A stretch of DNA of 64,000 bases from Chitinophaga ginsengisegetis (GTDB lineage: Bacteria; Bacteroidota; Bacteroidia; Chitinophagales; Chitinophagaceae). Every line of letters starts with the position of its first letter. Position 1 is the stretch's first letter. The notes beneath the pieces were generated by a model. The model did not search any database. It was given only the letters and a program-made list of their open reading frames with translations, and was not told the DNA's origin. Both the position numbers and the translations under genes were made by a program. The stretch spans positions 496,001-560,000 of the forward strand of contig NZ_FUZZ01000001.1 in the NCBI RefSeq assembly GCF_900168065.1, written 5' to 3'. Positions 1 through 9,863 of this stretch are shown here, piece by piece.

Positions 1-2195
1 GCTGAAGCAGGTACTACGTGCGCGTCGTTACCATCATAATAAATGGCGGGGTTGAAGTTCACCATGCCGGTGGTATTGTCCGGATCACCTGTCACAATCA
101 TGTGATTGGCATTTCCGGAAATATCGCCCCAGTTCACGCCGTTCACTGCCTGGTCTGCCCGGTACCAGGCCCGGATGCCGCTGTTTACACAGGCAGGCCC
201 CTGGAAGGTCATAGGGATGCTGTTCCCAAACTCCGATGTACCGCAATTGTTGGCGGGTATACGGAGCGTGGCTGTCCAGAAACCGATGCCGGTGGCGCCG
301 GGTCCTGTATTATAAGTAATCGTTTGTGTAGAAGTACCAGCGGCTAATCCTGTTAACGTCGTAACATAATATTGCCCGCTCGTTTTGTTCGTAGCGGGAT
401 CATTGGCGTAAATATCTACCGTGTATTGCGCACCGGCTGTTATATTTGGTATCGTGAGTTGCAACTGGTACTGCCCTCCCCCCTGTGCGGTGGATGAAAC
501 CAGTACCGGCGTTTTGCCGGCAGCAGCGGTGTAAGTACAGTTACCGGCTGGCAACGCGATGCCCAGACCGGTATTATTATAAATGGAGTTATTGGTGATG
601 ATCACTTTGTTAGGGGCGTCATTGTTAATGCCCGTGGCTTTGTTGTCGTGTATCACGCAACCGCTTACCTGTGCATCCGTTACGCCTGCGCCACCGTAAA
701 ACCAGATGGCGTGGTTAGTGTTGTTCACCAGGGTATCGCCTGCCAGGTCTACATCTGTTACCGCATTGGCGCCGTTTACCACGATGCCCGACCGGGTTTG
801 ATTATAGAAAGATGAATTAACGATATCTACATTGCCTCTGGCGAAATTGCCGCCAAACTCAATACCATCCGTATTATTGGTGAACTTTGAATTAGTTACC
901 TGGAAATTTGTGGCTGCAGCAGCTACAGTAATACCATCTACATCGAATTCATTAAAAGTAACATTATTGATGGTGACTCCGGTAGCAGCCGCCAAAAATG
1001 AAACGCCCACATCTGCATCATCTGTATTGGCAAGTTTATCCCCGTTCAGCACGGAGTTACTAAGGTTAAAGCCGTTTACGGTACTTTCAAATCTGACAGA
1101 AGCATTCCCCCCGTAAAGTCCGGGTACCCGGTTCTCCGTCTCCAGCTTATTGATCGTAATATTGCTGGCGGCGCCATTGAACCAAATACAATAGATATCA
1201 TTTTCATTTATGTCTACTGTATCCAGCGTAACATTGTTTGTTGTATTATCGAAGCGGATGGCGTAGTCCCCATCATCATCCGCTCCTATTGCATCCATAT
1301 CTATCGTGGTCCGGTTAATCTCAAAATTGGTAGTGGCATAATCGCAATAGATACCCAGCGATACCCCACTCCATAAGCTATCAAGCTTCACATTCCTGAA
1401 CATCACATTATTAGCTGTTTCCACTGCGCCGGCAGTATTATCGAGCACAATTGCATTCTGGAAACCGCTGATATTACTATTGGTCAGTGTAAACCCGTTC
1501 ACGCCCGCATCCCTGAACACAATACCCTCAGCACCCCGCACATTCCCCGCTGTGCTCAGCTGGATATTGTCCATCACCAGGTTGGTCTGCATACCGTTCA
1601 TAAAATAAAAAGCCCGCCCGATAACAGGGCCGGCGCTATTAGCTGGTTCTACATCCGTAGAATATATATTCTTTACCGTTAGATCCGTCGATGCCCCCTG
1701 CACCCTCATAAATGCATTCAGGTAGTTACCAACCGTACTGAAAGATCTTATATTATCAATGGTGATACCTGTCCTGTTCGGAAAAATGTCTACATCAATA
1801 TCCCCGTTGTTCTGTATGGTAAAATTCCGGATAGTTACACTATCTGCATTAATCACAAAGGGATTAATAACGGAATTGGTACCGGTGGAATACAGCAGGA
1901 TCTTGTTCTGCCCATCGATAGTCAGCTTCTTTGACGTAATGGTGGGCATGGAAGACGCGAGCGTAATCTGCCCGTGTACATTGAACACGATGTTATGCGG
2001 CCCCGCGCCCGCTGCGTTTGCATCCAGGATCGCCTGTCTGAAGGAACCAGGCCCCGCGTCATTGGTATTAGTGACGGGGAAGCTGTTTGCAGTCGCGGCA
2101 ACGGTCATCATCATGCCAAACAGTGCCAGCAACAAACGCTTACAGCCTTTGCTGAAAAATCTTGAATCGGGATTCGTAACATTAAAGAGGGACAT
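1..2195 (-). CDS. Secreted right-handed beta-helix protein, partial (3' end outside window)
   Basis: The frame is open from the ATG at 2193-2195 to the window edge (731 codons), so the C-terminus is missing. The N-terminus has a basic stretch followed by a hydrophobic signal segment (about residues 20-37). The next segment resembles the start of many secreted beta-helix proteins ([16 protein letters not shown]). Residues about 40-590 are rich in Asn, Ile and Val with repeating N-x-I/V-x-I/V turns, as expected of a right-handed parallel beta-helix. Near the window edge it passes into a LamG/DUF8202-like segment (AWYRADQAV, then [10 protein letters not shown]). Proteins with this layout usually end in a type IX secretion sorting domain; that part cannot be seen here. 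Probable role: exported or surface-bound adhesin or glycan-binding protein (inference). Confidence 0.8.
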   Translation of the reverse strand, partial: MSLFNVTNPDSRFFSKGCKRLLLALFGMMMTVAATANSFPVTNTNDAGPGSFRQAILDANAAGAGPHNIVFNVHGQITLASSMPTITSKKLTIDGQNKILLYSTGTNSVINPFVINADSVTIRNFTIQNNGDIDVDIFPNRTGITIDNIRSFSTVGNYLNAFMRVQGASTDLTVKNIYSTDVEPANSAGPVIGRAFYFMNGMQTNLVMDNIQLSTAGNVRGAEGIVFRDAGVNGFTLTNSNISGFQNAIVLDNTAGAVETANNVMFRNVKLDSLWSGVSLGIYCDYATTNFEINRTTIDMDAIGADDDGDYAIRFDNTTNNVTLDTVDINENDIYCIWFNGAASNITINKLETENRVPGLYGGNASVRFESTVNGFNLSNSVLNGDKLANTDDADVGVSFLAAATGVTINNVTFNEFDVDGITVAAAATNFQVTNSKFTNNTDGIEFGGNFARGNVDIVNSSFYNQTRSGIVVNGANAVTDVDLAGDTLVNNTNHAIWFYGGAGVTDAQVSGCVIHDNKATGINNDAPNKVIITNNSIYNNTGLGIALPAGNCTYTAAAGKTPVLVSSTAQGGGQYQLQLTIPNITAGAQYTVDIYANDPATNKTSGQYYVTTLTGLAAGTSTQTITYNTGPGATGIGFWTATLRIPANNCGTSEFGNSIPMTFQGPACVNSGIRAWYRADQAVNGVNWGDISGNANHMIVTGDPDNTTGMVNFNPAIYYDGNDAHVVPAS

Positions 2196-2231
2196 AATGC
2201 AATAAACTTTGTGTAATGAGGGGGCCGGTCG

Positions 2232-2248
2232 GCTATGTTGTACATAGC
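2232..2248. promoter_or_regulatory. 7-bp palindrome upstream of beta-helix gene
   Basis: GCTATGT-TGT-ACATAGC is a perfect inverted repeat with a 3-bp centre, 37-53 bp upstream of the ATG of the beta-helix gene. It could be an operator or a 5'-UTR hairpin. No T-tract follows it on either strand, so it is not a terminator. Confidence 0.35.
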
Positions 2249-2644
2249 AAACAGGGAAAGATCCTTTCCAGGAACCTTTGCGTGCTTGTATTCAGATATG
2301 GTTGCTTATTAAAAACGGCAAACTGCTCTTTTCATCCGGTACAGATCCAACACAGGTCGCATCACAGGTTTCATAATTGACGGGATTTTTGACAGTACAG
2401 CATTGTAAGGCCCGCATGTTGCGGTAATTGGGTAAAGCTTTCCATAGGAAAATATTAAGATTACAAAAAAGGATACGGGTATCATTAGTTCGTCCTGAAA
2501 AAATTCTTAGAATTGCTCACATGACTCAACGGAACAAATCTACTAGGCAAAAGTAGATAAACTATACCTGCGCGATTGTCGTTATCATTCAATGCACATG
2601 TAGTATTTACACTACATTTCTTTCCAGTCTGCCTGAACACTTCC

Positions 2645-2685
2645 AAAAAAAAATCCCAGGAACGCTGTACCACCGCGTCCCTGGG
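2645..2685 (-). terminator. Strong rho-independent terminator on the minus strand without an obvious gene
   Basis: On the minus strand an 11-bp stem (CCCAGGGACGC / GCGTTCCTGGG, one G-U pair) with a 9-nt loop is followed by A and nine T. The minus-strand DNA in front of it carries no recognisable gene; only a 35-codon frame (ATG at 2719, stop at 2612) runs through it. Confidence 0.75.
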
Positions 2686-2898
2686 TAACCGACTGTCCAT
2701 TAGAGTGCATTGCACTCATTTTATTAATCCCTATCCTATGAAAACTTATTGAACAAATGCAAAGTGGTTTTACCGGTATTCTTTCAGGGCTGCCGGTGTT
2801 CCGCAGAAACAAGGTGGTTGCTGGCCCTAACATCTTAGTGTCATATCAACACTAAAAATATGGCAGTGTTTTTATGCTGCCGGCTCAGATCGACTTTG

Positions 2899-2906
2899 CA
2901 AAAGTA
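2899..2906 (-). promoter_or_regulatory. Candidate -7 element (TACTTTTG), minus strand
   Basis: TACTTTTG fits the Bacteroidota TAnnTTTG -7 consensus on the minus strand. No good TTTG lies 19-21 bp further upstream, so the case is weak. A transcript starting about 2892 would end at the terminator at 2645-2685, giving an RNA of roughly 250 nt. Confidence 0.3.
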
Positions 2907-3055
2907 GCAGACGCCTGCCGGTTTTGAGGTAGTACTTCTTTTAGTAGCGTATAGTAAAAAATTTACAATACTGTAATATATATACGAAGAAAAAAACGTT
3001 AATTTAGTGGTCGATAAACCGCTATGCCACCTGTGTTCCCTAACCAGCATCTAAA

Positions 3056-3697
3056 ATGATAAATATACTGATAGCAGATGACCACTCGATAGTAAGACTT
3101 GGTATGAAACAAATTATCTGCTCTTTGCCCGGCGCCATGCTTGTTACAGAAGCCAGAACATTTGATGAAGCCATTTTCCTTATGGAAGCCCAAAACTTCG
3201 ACCTGATGATACTGGATATTAATATGCCCGGTGGAAACAACCGCCAGATGATCGATGCCGTGAAACTACGGCAACCGGGTATCAGGACACTGGTTTTTTC
3301 TGCTTACGATGAAATACTGTATGCCCTTAACTATATCCAGGCAGGTGCAGATGGTTATATCGAAAAAAATTCTCCGGATGAAGAATTCAGAATAGCCATC
3401 AATGCAGTTCTTAAAGGGGAAAAATATATCAGCAGGGCAGTCAGGGATCTGCTGATTGGTAAATTTACGGGGCAACAGGAGCGTTCCAACAACCCCTTCT
3501 CGGTGCTTTCTCCCCGTGAAATCGAAGTAATGAACCTGCTTACAAAAGGACTCCCCCTGATAAAAATTGCAGAGATACTCCACTTGCAGCTAACCACCGT
3601 GAGCACTTACAAGACACGTATTTTTGAGAAAGTAGGCGTAAAAAATGTGATCGCTTTAATCGAAAAAGCGCAGATGTACCAGGTAGCTACCCATTAA
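3056..3697 (+). CDS. NarL/FixJ (LuxR)-type response regulator
   Basis: A 213-residue two-domain regulator. The N-terminal receiver has the acidic pair D8-D9, the phospho-acceptor D54 (LMILDINMP) and the conserved lysine in the EKNSP segment near residue 104. The C-terminal LuxR-type helix-turn-helix begins at LSPREIEVMNLL and has the recognition-helix pattern TTVSTYKTRIFEKV. It probably binds DNA after phosphorylation. Its 3' end overlaps the 3' end of the convergent propeller histidine kinase gene by 11 bp, which makes that kinase the likely partner. A TTACA-N4-TGTAA palindrome lies about 80 bp before the start. Target genes cannot be told from the sequence. Confidence 0.93.
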   Translation: MINILIADDHSIVRLGMKQIICSLPGAMLVTEARTFDEAIFLMEAQNFDLMILDINMPGGNNRQMIDAVKLRQPGIRTLVFSAYDEILYALNYIQAGADGYIEKNSPDEEFRIAINAVLKGEKYISRAVRDLLIGKFTGQQERSNNPFSVLSPREIEVMNLLTKGLPLIKIAEILHLQLTTVSTYKTRIFEKVGVKNVIALIEKAQMYQVATH

Positions 3698-6600
3698 CGC
3701 GGAGCTGCAGGGACACTTTAGTGCCTCCGTTTACACCCGGATAGGCAAACATTCTGCCGTTGATCAACGTAAGCAACTCCTTTACAAGGATCAACCCTAT
3801 TCCGGCGCTGTCGTACTGCCCGTTGCCATCCTTTTCCGCGTGATTGATCCAGTCTCTTATTGCCGGCGGCATACCGTAGCCGGTATCGGATAAATGTATG
3901 GTTAAAACACCTTCACCTCTTTCAGCGGTTAATTCCACTACTCCCATGGCGGTGTATTTTATGGCATTATCCAACAAGTTATGCAACACAACCGCCAGTA
4001 ACAACTTGTTTACCACAACCGTGATTCCTGGCGGAATATGATTGATGACGGCTATCTCTTTTGAGCCGGATACCGGTCTGAAGATCTCTATCTTTTCTTC
4101 TATCAGCTGGCAGATGTCTACCGTATCTTCAGCAAATTCACCTGTCAGGAAAGAGATCCGCATGTAATGGATCAGGTTATCTACCAGGTGATGCATGCGA
4201 TAAAGACTGTCGTAAGTAACCGTTTTTATTTCCGTCTCATTTAACACACCGGAAGAGGGTTCATCTTTATTAACCCTGAGCAAAAACCTCAGCGGCGTTT
4301 TAATATCATGGGTGATTGCAGCCAGAAGCCGCTTATGCATAAAACTTTGTTTACGCAGCTGTTCATCGGAGTCCTGGAGTATAGTCATTGTTTTCTCCAG
4401 CTCCCTGGTGCGGCTTGTTACCTTTAGTTCCAATAGCCGGTTCTTCCGCCTTATACTCCTGATATGTATTTTGTATAGTAAGATGATGAGACAGATCAGC
4501 GTAGCTAATACTGCCAGTCCGAACCAGAGTCTTTCATAGAACGCTTTCTGTACGCTGATGACGAGTACCTTTTCGATATACTGATCTCTCCCGAACCCTT
4601 TCAGCTTCCGGATACGGATACGATAATCCCCGGACGATAAAGAAGAGAAAGTGATGGTTTTATCGCTGTTCACAGGTAACCATATCTGTTCTTCCCGCCG
4701 GTCATCTTTCTCCAGTGAATAATAAAACTGTAGGTTCCTGGGATCACCAAAATAGGGAGAGCTGATATGTAACCGGAAAGTTTGAAAATTATTGGGCAGA
4801 TCAAATTGTGCGGAGGCTTCTGTTACTTTCAGGTTATGCTCCACCCAGTCTACATATATTCCTTTATCCGGCATCTCCATCCGGATAGCAGACGGCGTAA
4901 ACTGCACCAGCCCATCCAGCGATGGCAAAGAAATATCGCCGTTGTCATACTCAAAGGCGCAGGGTTCACAGCCGCCGTTAAACTCGTTCGTATTAAAGCC
5001 CTGGTCCTTCCCGAAATAATAGTAATATACATCATGCTGCTTTCCATCTGCAAAATCAAGTGCATCCTGCCTCCTGATCCTGAATAACCCTTTATTTGTA
5101 GTGAGCCAGAAATAGCCCTGGTCGTCTTCCGTAATACAATGGGTGGTAGCCATATACCGCTGCCGGTCCTGCGGCAGGGCCACCAGCCGTTCATTCCGGT
5201 AAAGAAAAACGCCCTTGTTATATGTAGTGATCCAGACTTCTCCCCGTTTGGGAACATAGATACTTCGTATATGCCCCTCTTCCAGCCCCCTGATAGTGTC
5301 GGTACGTCCTGACGGCAAATGTACCCTGTATAGCCCTTTCCCTGTGCCCACCCATAAGATGCCTGTTCCCGGTTTTCCCTCTTTCAGGTAGGTAACATCA
5401 TCAACCGCGGCAGGAAGAAAATGTAATGGCTGCTTTAGATCAGCCGTTTTTAGATAGTACAGTCCGGGATATTTTCCGCCCACCCATAAATTTCCATCAG
5501 GATCGATGCAAATCTGGCTAACGAGGTACGGTAATTCAATCTGGCGCAACATCTGGCTGAAATCCGGTGATACCGCCATTAACGTTTTTCCACCTCTCCC
5601 CCAGTATCTTCCCTGGCTATCACGGACCAGTGTATATTTCTCCATCGTATTTTCCCTGTTGAACGACGATGGCAGCCAGCTATATTTTCCTTTTTGATTA
5701 AAGACGAGCCCGGAAGATGTTACCACCGCATTGCCCGGGAAAGGTGCCTGTGCATAAAATACTTCCGCTTCTGAGGTATCAGATTTACGCACTATAAATT
5801 GTTGCCTGGTAGCAATATAGAAGCCCTTTGTGGAACTTCCCAGGAAAACCCGGTTGTTAAGCTGATCGTAATAGATGGAAGAAATGTAGTTCCGGTGTAA
5901 ATCGAAATCACGCAGCACAAGCGAACTACGTATACCCACGCCCGGTTCTATCTCTAACTGGTAACAATTTTTATCCGTATAAATAAAAACCTGGTGCGCC
6001 GCCAGGTTCCAGAACAATTCCATTTTACATTTAGTAAAAGCAGGGTCAGACAATACGTCTCCTATAAGCGGTACTTTTACAGGCTGCCCCTTCTCCCATC
6101 CCGTGATGTGTCCATCCCTGCTAAGGTAGAAAAGCCTGCCACTGTAAACAAACAAACGCAACAGATCGAGCTGGGGCTGTATAATGCGATACGCCAGCTT
6201 TCCCTGCTTCACAAGGGAAATGGTATCACGATATACAGCAAAATAACTTTCTTTATCCAACGGCATCACAACCGGACGCTCCTTTGCAAAATGCGCGGCA
6301 TAGTCATCAGGCCATCCCCTCATGGGGTAGTAGTCGTTATTGAGGGCAGCATACCGCTGGTATTTATATCCAGGCAGCTCCGTGCCCATGTGCTTTACCG
6401 TACTCTCTGTAACTGTTAATATTTCCCCCTGGTCGGTTTCTACCGTTATAGCGGTATCATTGGGATGAACCCTGGCCATCCTGCTGCTTTTCAAGCCAGG
6501 CACGTTATCGCTGTTAAAATTGAGAAAGTAATTGCCATCAAACCTTGTTAACCCGTTTTCCGTGGCCAGCCACAGGAAACCATTCTTATCGGGCACAATA

Positions 6601-6740
6601 AATTTGACGCTGTTTTGCGGCAGACCATCATCATCAGTAAAACGCCTGACAAAATAATGCACAGATGTGTCCATTGAAACAACGGACTCCGCTGGCATGA
6701 AGTTCAATAAAAACAGGTTGAGACAAAAAATAAGGTTCAT
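3687..6740 (-). CDS. Two-component regulator-propeller sensor histidine kinase
   Basis: A 1017-residue membrane sensor. After a short hydrophobic N-terminal signal come about 600 residues of beta-propeller repeats with the typical D-x-x-G-x-L/F-W-L/V signature (PDKNGFLWLATENGL, DPDGNLWVGG, DDQGYFWLTTNKG). A Y_Y_Y-type domain (about 640-730) and one membrane helix (about 739-757) follow. Next is a dimerisation/phosphoacceptor domain with H811 in AITHDIKTPLRFL, then a HATPase_c domain with NLLDNAIKY and DTGYGM boxes. Unlike classical hybrid systems of the phylum it carries no receiver or DNA-binding domain, so it needs a separate regulator; the convergent NarL-type gene is the obvious candidate. 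The ligand is probably a periplasmic glycan or related signal (family-based inference). Confidence 0.92.
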   Translation of the reverse strand: MNLIFCLNLFLLNFMPAESVVSMDTSVHYFVRRFTDDDGLPQNSVKFIVPDKNGFLWLATENGLTRFDGNYFLNFNSDNVPGLKSSRMARVHPNDTAITVETDQGEILTVTESTVKHMGTELPGYKYQRYAALNNDYYPMRGWPDDYAAHFAKERPVVMPLDKESYFAVYRDTISLVKQGKLAYRIIQPQLDLLRLFVYSGRLFYLSRDGHITGWEKGQPVKVPLIGDVLSDPAFTKCKMELFWNLAAHQVFIYTDKNCYQLEIEPGVGIRSSLVLRDFDLHRNYISSIYYDQLNNRVFLGSSTKGFYIATRQQFIVRKSDTSEAEVFYAQAPFPGNAVVTSSGLVFNQKGKYSWLPSSFNRENTMEKYTLVRDSQGRYWGRGGKTLMAVSPDFSQMLRQIELPYLVSQICIDPDGNLWVGGKYPGLYYLKTADLKQPLHFLPAAVDDVTYLKEGKPGTGILWVGTGKGLYRVHLPSGRTDTIRGLEEGHIRSIYVPKRGEVWITTYNKGVFLYRNERLVALPQDRQRYMATTHCITEDDQGYFWLTTNKGLFRIRRQDALDFADGKQHDVYYYYFGKDQGFNTNEFNGGCEPCAFEYDNGDISLPSLDGLVQFTPSAIRMEMPDKGIYVDWVEHNLKVTEASAQFDLPNNFQTFRLHISSPYFGDPRNLQFYYSLEKDDRREEQIWLPVNSDKTITFSSLSSGDYRIRIRKLKGFGRDQYIEKVLVISVQKAFYERLWFGLAVLATLICLIILLYKIHIRSIRRKNRLLELKVTSRTRELEKTMTILQDSDEQLRKQSFMHKRLLAAITHDIKTPLRFLLRVNKDEPSSGVLNETEIKTVTYDSLYRMHHLVDNLIHYMRISFLTGEFAEDTVDICQLIEEKIEIFRPVSGSKEIAVINHIPPGITVVVNKLLLAVVLHNLLDNAIKYTAMGVVELTAERGEGVLTIHLSDTGYGMPPAIRDWINHAEKDGNGQYDSAGIGLILVKELLTLINGRMFAYPGVNGGTKVSLQLRVNG

Positions 6741-6951
6741 CTTGGCAATAAAAACACTTCAACACGACAATACAATATCACAACAATACAACAACATCCG
6801 TAATATTTCTTTATTTATAGCCCGATAAAGATATAAAATATTTGATTGTCGCCCCGGCAGACTGCCGGGCAACACATTCTTTTTATTCACAAGAAGAAAA
6901 ACGGGAAAGTGGATTTGGCTGGTATCAGGTTGATAGCGTAATGGGTGTAGA

Positions 6952-6988
6952 AACAAAAAAAGGCCTGCAGACTTTCACCTACAGGCCT
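6952..6988 (-). terminator. Rho-independent terminator of the aldehyde dehydrogenase gene
   Basis: The inverted repeat AGGCCTG (6961-6967) / CAGGCCT (6982-6988) lies 6 bp after the aldehyde dehydrogenase stop and is followed on the minus strand by a run of seven T. T residues also flank it on the plus strand, but no plus-strand gene ends here. Confidence 0.85.
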
Positions 6989-6993
6989 TTTTA

Positions 6994-8376
6994 TTAGAAC
7001 GGATCGGTAAGCTCACTAATCCGGATAAGTTTTTTATTGACGAATTCTTCGATACCCAATTCCGATAACTCACGTCCGTACCCGGAACGTTTGGTACCAC
7101 CGAATGGAAGATCGGCTTGTGTCCAGGTGGGATGGTTGATAAATACCATACCGGTATCTATCTGGTCGGCTACTCTTTTCCCCCGTTCGATATCCTGGGT
7201 GAATACAGAACCACCTAATCCAAAATCAGAGTCGTTGGCAAGCGCGATAGCTGCGGCTTCGTCTTTAACCCTGTAGAAAGAAGCTACAGGTCCGAAGAGT
7301 TCTTCATGGTAAGCGGCAATACCTGGCCTCAGGTCGGTGAGTATAGTTGGTTGCATAAACGCCCCTTCCCTGTCACAGCGCTTACCGCCCACTAATACAG
7401 TGGCACCCTGCGCAACAGACCGGGCGACCTGGTCGGCCAGCTGCACTGCAGCAGCTTCACTGCTCAATGGTCCCAATTCCGTAGCGGGGTCCATTGGATC
7501 ACCCACTTTTACCTGTGTGAACTTTTCTTTGAATTTCCGGAGAAACTCATCAGCCACAGGCTCAACAACAATAATCCGTTTAGAGGCAACGCAACATTCC
7601 CCGTTATTATTCAAACGACCTACCATAGCCCATTCCACAGCCTTATCTATATCAGCGTCTTCCAGCACAATAAAGGCATCATTTCCTCCCAATTCCAGTA
7701 CTGATTTTTTTAAGTACTTGCCTGCTTCCATAGCAATACTGGCACCGGCTTCTTCACTGCCTGTAAGTGAAACCCCTTTGATGCGGTTATCGGCGACTAA
7801 TGCCGACGCCCTTTTACCGGAAATCAGAAGATTGGTATAAACACCAGCAGGAGCATTCGCCTCCCTGAACAAATCTTCGATAGCGATAGCACATTGCGGC
7901 ACAATAGACGCATGTTTGACCAGCACCACATTACCTGCCATGATATTGGGGGCAGCAAAACGGGCCACCTGATAAAAGGGGAAGTTCCAGGGCTCTACTC
8001 CTAATAAAACACCGATGGGACTGTAGCGGATAAAAGCTTTACCATATTCCGGCTGAAGTGGTTTGTCGGTTAAGAATTGCTCCCCGTTGGTGGCGTAATA
8101 ATCGATAATGTCCGCACTCAGGTCTATTTCACCGTAAGCCTGTGCAATGAGTTTCCCCATTTCAAGGGTAATCAGGCGGGCCAACCTGTCGCGCTGCCCA
8201 CGCATCAACGAAGCTACTTTATGTAAAAGGGCAGCACGTTGCTCATAGCTGGTTTTACGCCACGCTGTATAAGTAGCCACTGCAACAGTGATGGCTTTAT
8301 CAACAGCGGATGCTGTCATCTCTTCAAATGTCTGTACTACTTTGTTCGTAGCAGGATTAATAGTTTGGATAGACAT
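6994..8376 (-). CDS. NAD(P)-dependent aldehyde dehydrogenase (succinate-semialdehyde dehydrogenase-like)
   Basis: A 460-residue member of the aldehyde dehydrogenase superfamily, which oxidises aldehydes to acids. Visible are the oxyanion Asn (N131 in EPWNFPF), the general base E228 in LELGGNDAF, and the catalytic cysteine in NNNGECCVASKR, most likely C262. The nucleotide-binding LTGSEEAG segment is at 205-212. The length and the shortened N-terminus match the GabD/SSADH-type subgroup common in Bacteroidota. The alcohol dehydrogenase gene starts about 80 bp upstream in the same direction, so the two probably form an alcohol-aldehyde-acid oxidation pair. The exact substrate cannot be fixed from the sequence. 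Confidence 0.9.
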   Translation of the reverse strand: MSIQTINPATNKVVQTFEEMTASAVDKAITVAVATYTAWRKTSYEQRAALLHKVASLMRGQRDRLARLITLEMGKLIAQAYGEIDLSADIIDYYATNGEQFLTDKPLQPEYGKAFIRYSPIGVLLGVEPWNFPFYQVARFAAPNIMAGNVVLVKHASIVPQCAIAIEDLFREANAPAGVYTNLLISGKRASALVADNRIKGVSLTGSEEAGASIAMEAGKYLKKSVLELGGNDAFIVLEDADIDKAVEWAMVGRLNNNGECCVASKRIIVVEPVADEFLRKFKEKFTQVKVGDPMDPATELGPLSSEAAAVQLADQVARSVAQGATVLVGGKRCDREGAFMQPTILTDLRPGIAAYHEELFGPVASFYRVKDEAAAIALANDSDFGLGGSVFTQDIERGKRVADQIDTGMVFINHPTWTQADLPFGGTKRSGYGRELSELGIEEFVNKKLIRISELTDPF

Positions 8377-8421
8377 AATTTTTCAGTTTTCTTTTATACA
8401 ATCAGGCACTGCATGCAAACC

Positions 8422-9456
8422 TTAAGGTGTGGCTATCTGTAACACGATACGGCCTTCTATCTCTCCTTTTTTCATTTGATCGAACACGGTATTAATGTCT
8501 TCCAGTTTCGCCGCATGAATGGTTGCCTTTACTTTTCCTTCCACTGCAAATGAAATAGCTTCCTGCATATCTTTCCGGGTACCAACAATAGAACCCCTTA
8601 CCGTGTAGCGATTGAGTACTGTATCGAAAATGGGCAGATCGAAACTGCCAGGCGGTAACCCGTTCAACGCGATGGTACCCCTACGGCGCAAGGCGGAAAG
8701 GCCTTGTTTAAAAGCGATGGGCGATACAGCTGTTACCAGTACGCCATGCATGCCTCCTGTTTCCTTTTTCAGGTAAGTACCCGGATCATCATGCAAGGCA
8801 TTAACGGTAAGATCAGCACCCAGGTTGCGGGCTAAAGCAAGCTTATCTTCGGCTACATCTATAGCTGCTACATGCAACCCCATAGCCTTGGCATATTGTA
8901 CAGCCAGGTGTCCTAAACCACCAATACCGGATATGGCTACCCATTCGCCTGGTTTGGTATCTGTTTCTTTCAACCCTTTATATACCGTAACACCAGCGCA
9001 CGTAATCGGCGCCATTTCCATAAAGTTGATGCCTGCCGGGAAACGGGCTACATAACGGGCATCGGCAACTACATATTCGGCATAACTTCCGTCAACACTG
9101 TAACCACCATTCTGCTGTGACTCGCAAAGGGTTTCCCATCCGGTGATGCAATATTCACAGCAACCACAGGCACTGAACAACCACGGTACCCCCACGATAT
9201 CACCCTCCCTGATATGTTGTACACCTTTACCTAAGGCAACCACATAACCCACGCCTTCATGTCCGGGTATCAGGGGTAGCTTTGGTTTCACCGGCCAGTC
9301 GCCCTCACAGGCATGCAGATCGGTATGACAGACGCCACTGGTGATGATTTTTACCAGGACCTGGTTTTCGCCTGGTTCTTTCACAGGAACCTCCTCAATT
9401 TGCAGCGGTGCGCCGAAGGCATGTAGTACCGCGGCTGTCATCGTTTTGGGTATCAT
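8422..9456 (-). CDS. adhP: Zinc-dependent alcohol dehydrogenase, AdhP type
   Basis: A 344-residue medium-chain dehydrogenase, alcohol + NAD+ to aldehyde + NADH. Catalytic zinc ligands are C43 (GVCHTDLH), H66 (GHEGVG) and C153. The structural zinc cysteines are C97, C100, C103 and C111 (CGCCEYC...C). The Rossmann motif is [14 protein letters not shown] chose the ATG at 9456 because family members begin close to the MTAAVLHAF segment; the frame stays open 24 codons further upstream, but that part is hydrophobic and unlike the family. The aldehyde dehydrogenase follows downstream on the same strand, and the pair probably acts in fermentation or alcohol use. Confidence 0.9.
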   Translation of the reverse strand: MIPKTMTAAVLHAFGAPLQIEEVPVKEPGENQVLVKIITSGVCHTDLHACEGDWPVKPKLPLIPGHEGVGYVVALGKGVQHIREGDIVGVPWLFSACGCCEYCITGWETLCESQQNGGYSVDGSYAEYVVADARYVARFPAGINFMEMAPITCAGVTVYKGLKETDTKPGEWVAISGIGGLGHLAVQYAKAMGLHVAAIDVAEDKLALARNLGADLTVNALHDDPGTYLKKETGGMHGVLVTAVSPIAFKQGLSALRRRGTIALNGLPPGSFDLPIFDTVLNRYTVRGSIVGTRKDMQEAISFAVEGKVKATIHAAKLEDINTVFDQMKKGEIEGRIVLQIATP

Positions 9457-9863
9457 TTGTTTTGTATTGAAAATGATGAATAAATTGTGTAAAACGCAAT
9501 AGACTACTGCAAAGAAACACCAAAGCATTCCTGCTTTCTATGACAGCCGACAGTTACAATACTGACGGATATCAGCTGTTTCTGTTAATTGTTTTAAACC
9601 AGGAAAATGTGAGAGGAGGATTTTTTGTAAGGCAGGCATTTCAGGATTGGTCAGCCTTGAGCCCGGGACTAAATGTATTTGATGCTGGTTATCAATATCA
9701 GGGGTAACGGCGGCGGATCAGCGGGAAGAAAGAAACAGAGACCGCATTTAAAACGCTGCGCGAGCATAAATGCCAGCACAGCAGAAGAGTTCCTGCTGTG
9801 CAATGGTTGAACTGCGTTGTGGGCATATTGGAACAGTAAGGTGTATTTTAAGGATTACCAGAT
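9457..9863. other. 407-bp region without a gene, holding a 9-bp inverted repeat
   Basis: No credible gene is seen. GCACAGCAG (9776-9784) and CTGCTGTGC (9793-9801) form a perfect 9-bp hairpin with an 8-nt loop and no T-tract on either side. It lies downstream of the minus-strand adh promoter region and after the 3' end of the next minus-strand gene (9864). It could be a factor-dependent terminator or a transcript-stabilising stem for that gene. Confidence 0.5.

Larger units (their letters stand above)
2196..3055. other. Gene-poor 860-bp region with terminator and palindromes
   Basis: No convincing protein gene lies here. It contains a 7-bp palindrome just upstream of the beta-helix gene, a very strong minus-strand terminator (2645-2685) with no gene in front of it, a TAnnTTTG element on the minus strand (2899-2906), a 7-bp inverted repeat (2835-2855) and a 5-bp one (2963-2976) before the response regulator gene. 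The open frames of 69-76 codons here run through the terminator hairpin or lack a credible composition, so I do not call them genes. Confidence 0.6.

Noticed and set aside
2645..2685. Possible T-box (GGTGGTAC near a terminator)
   Set aside because: The GGTGGTAC string sits in the loop and stem of a plain hairpin, there is no stem I or downstream amino-acid gene, and T-boxes are not typical of this phylum.
9457..9528. 24-codon N-terminal extension of the alcohol dehydrogenase
   Set aside because: The extension is hydrophobic and lies outside the family; the internal ATG gives a normal AdhP start.
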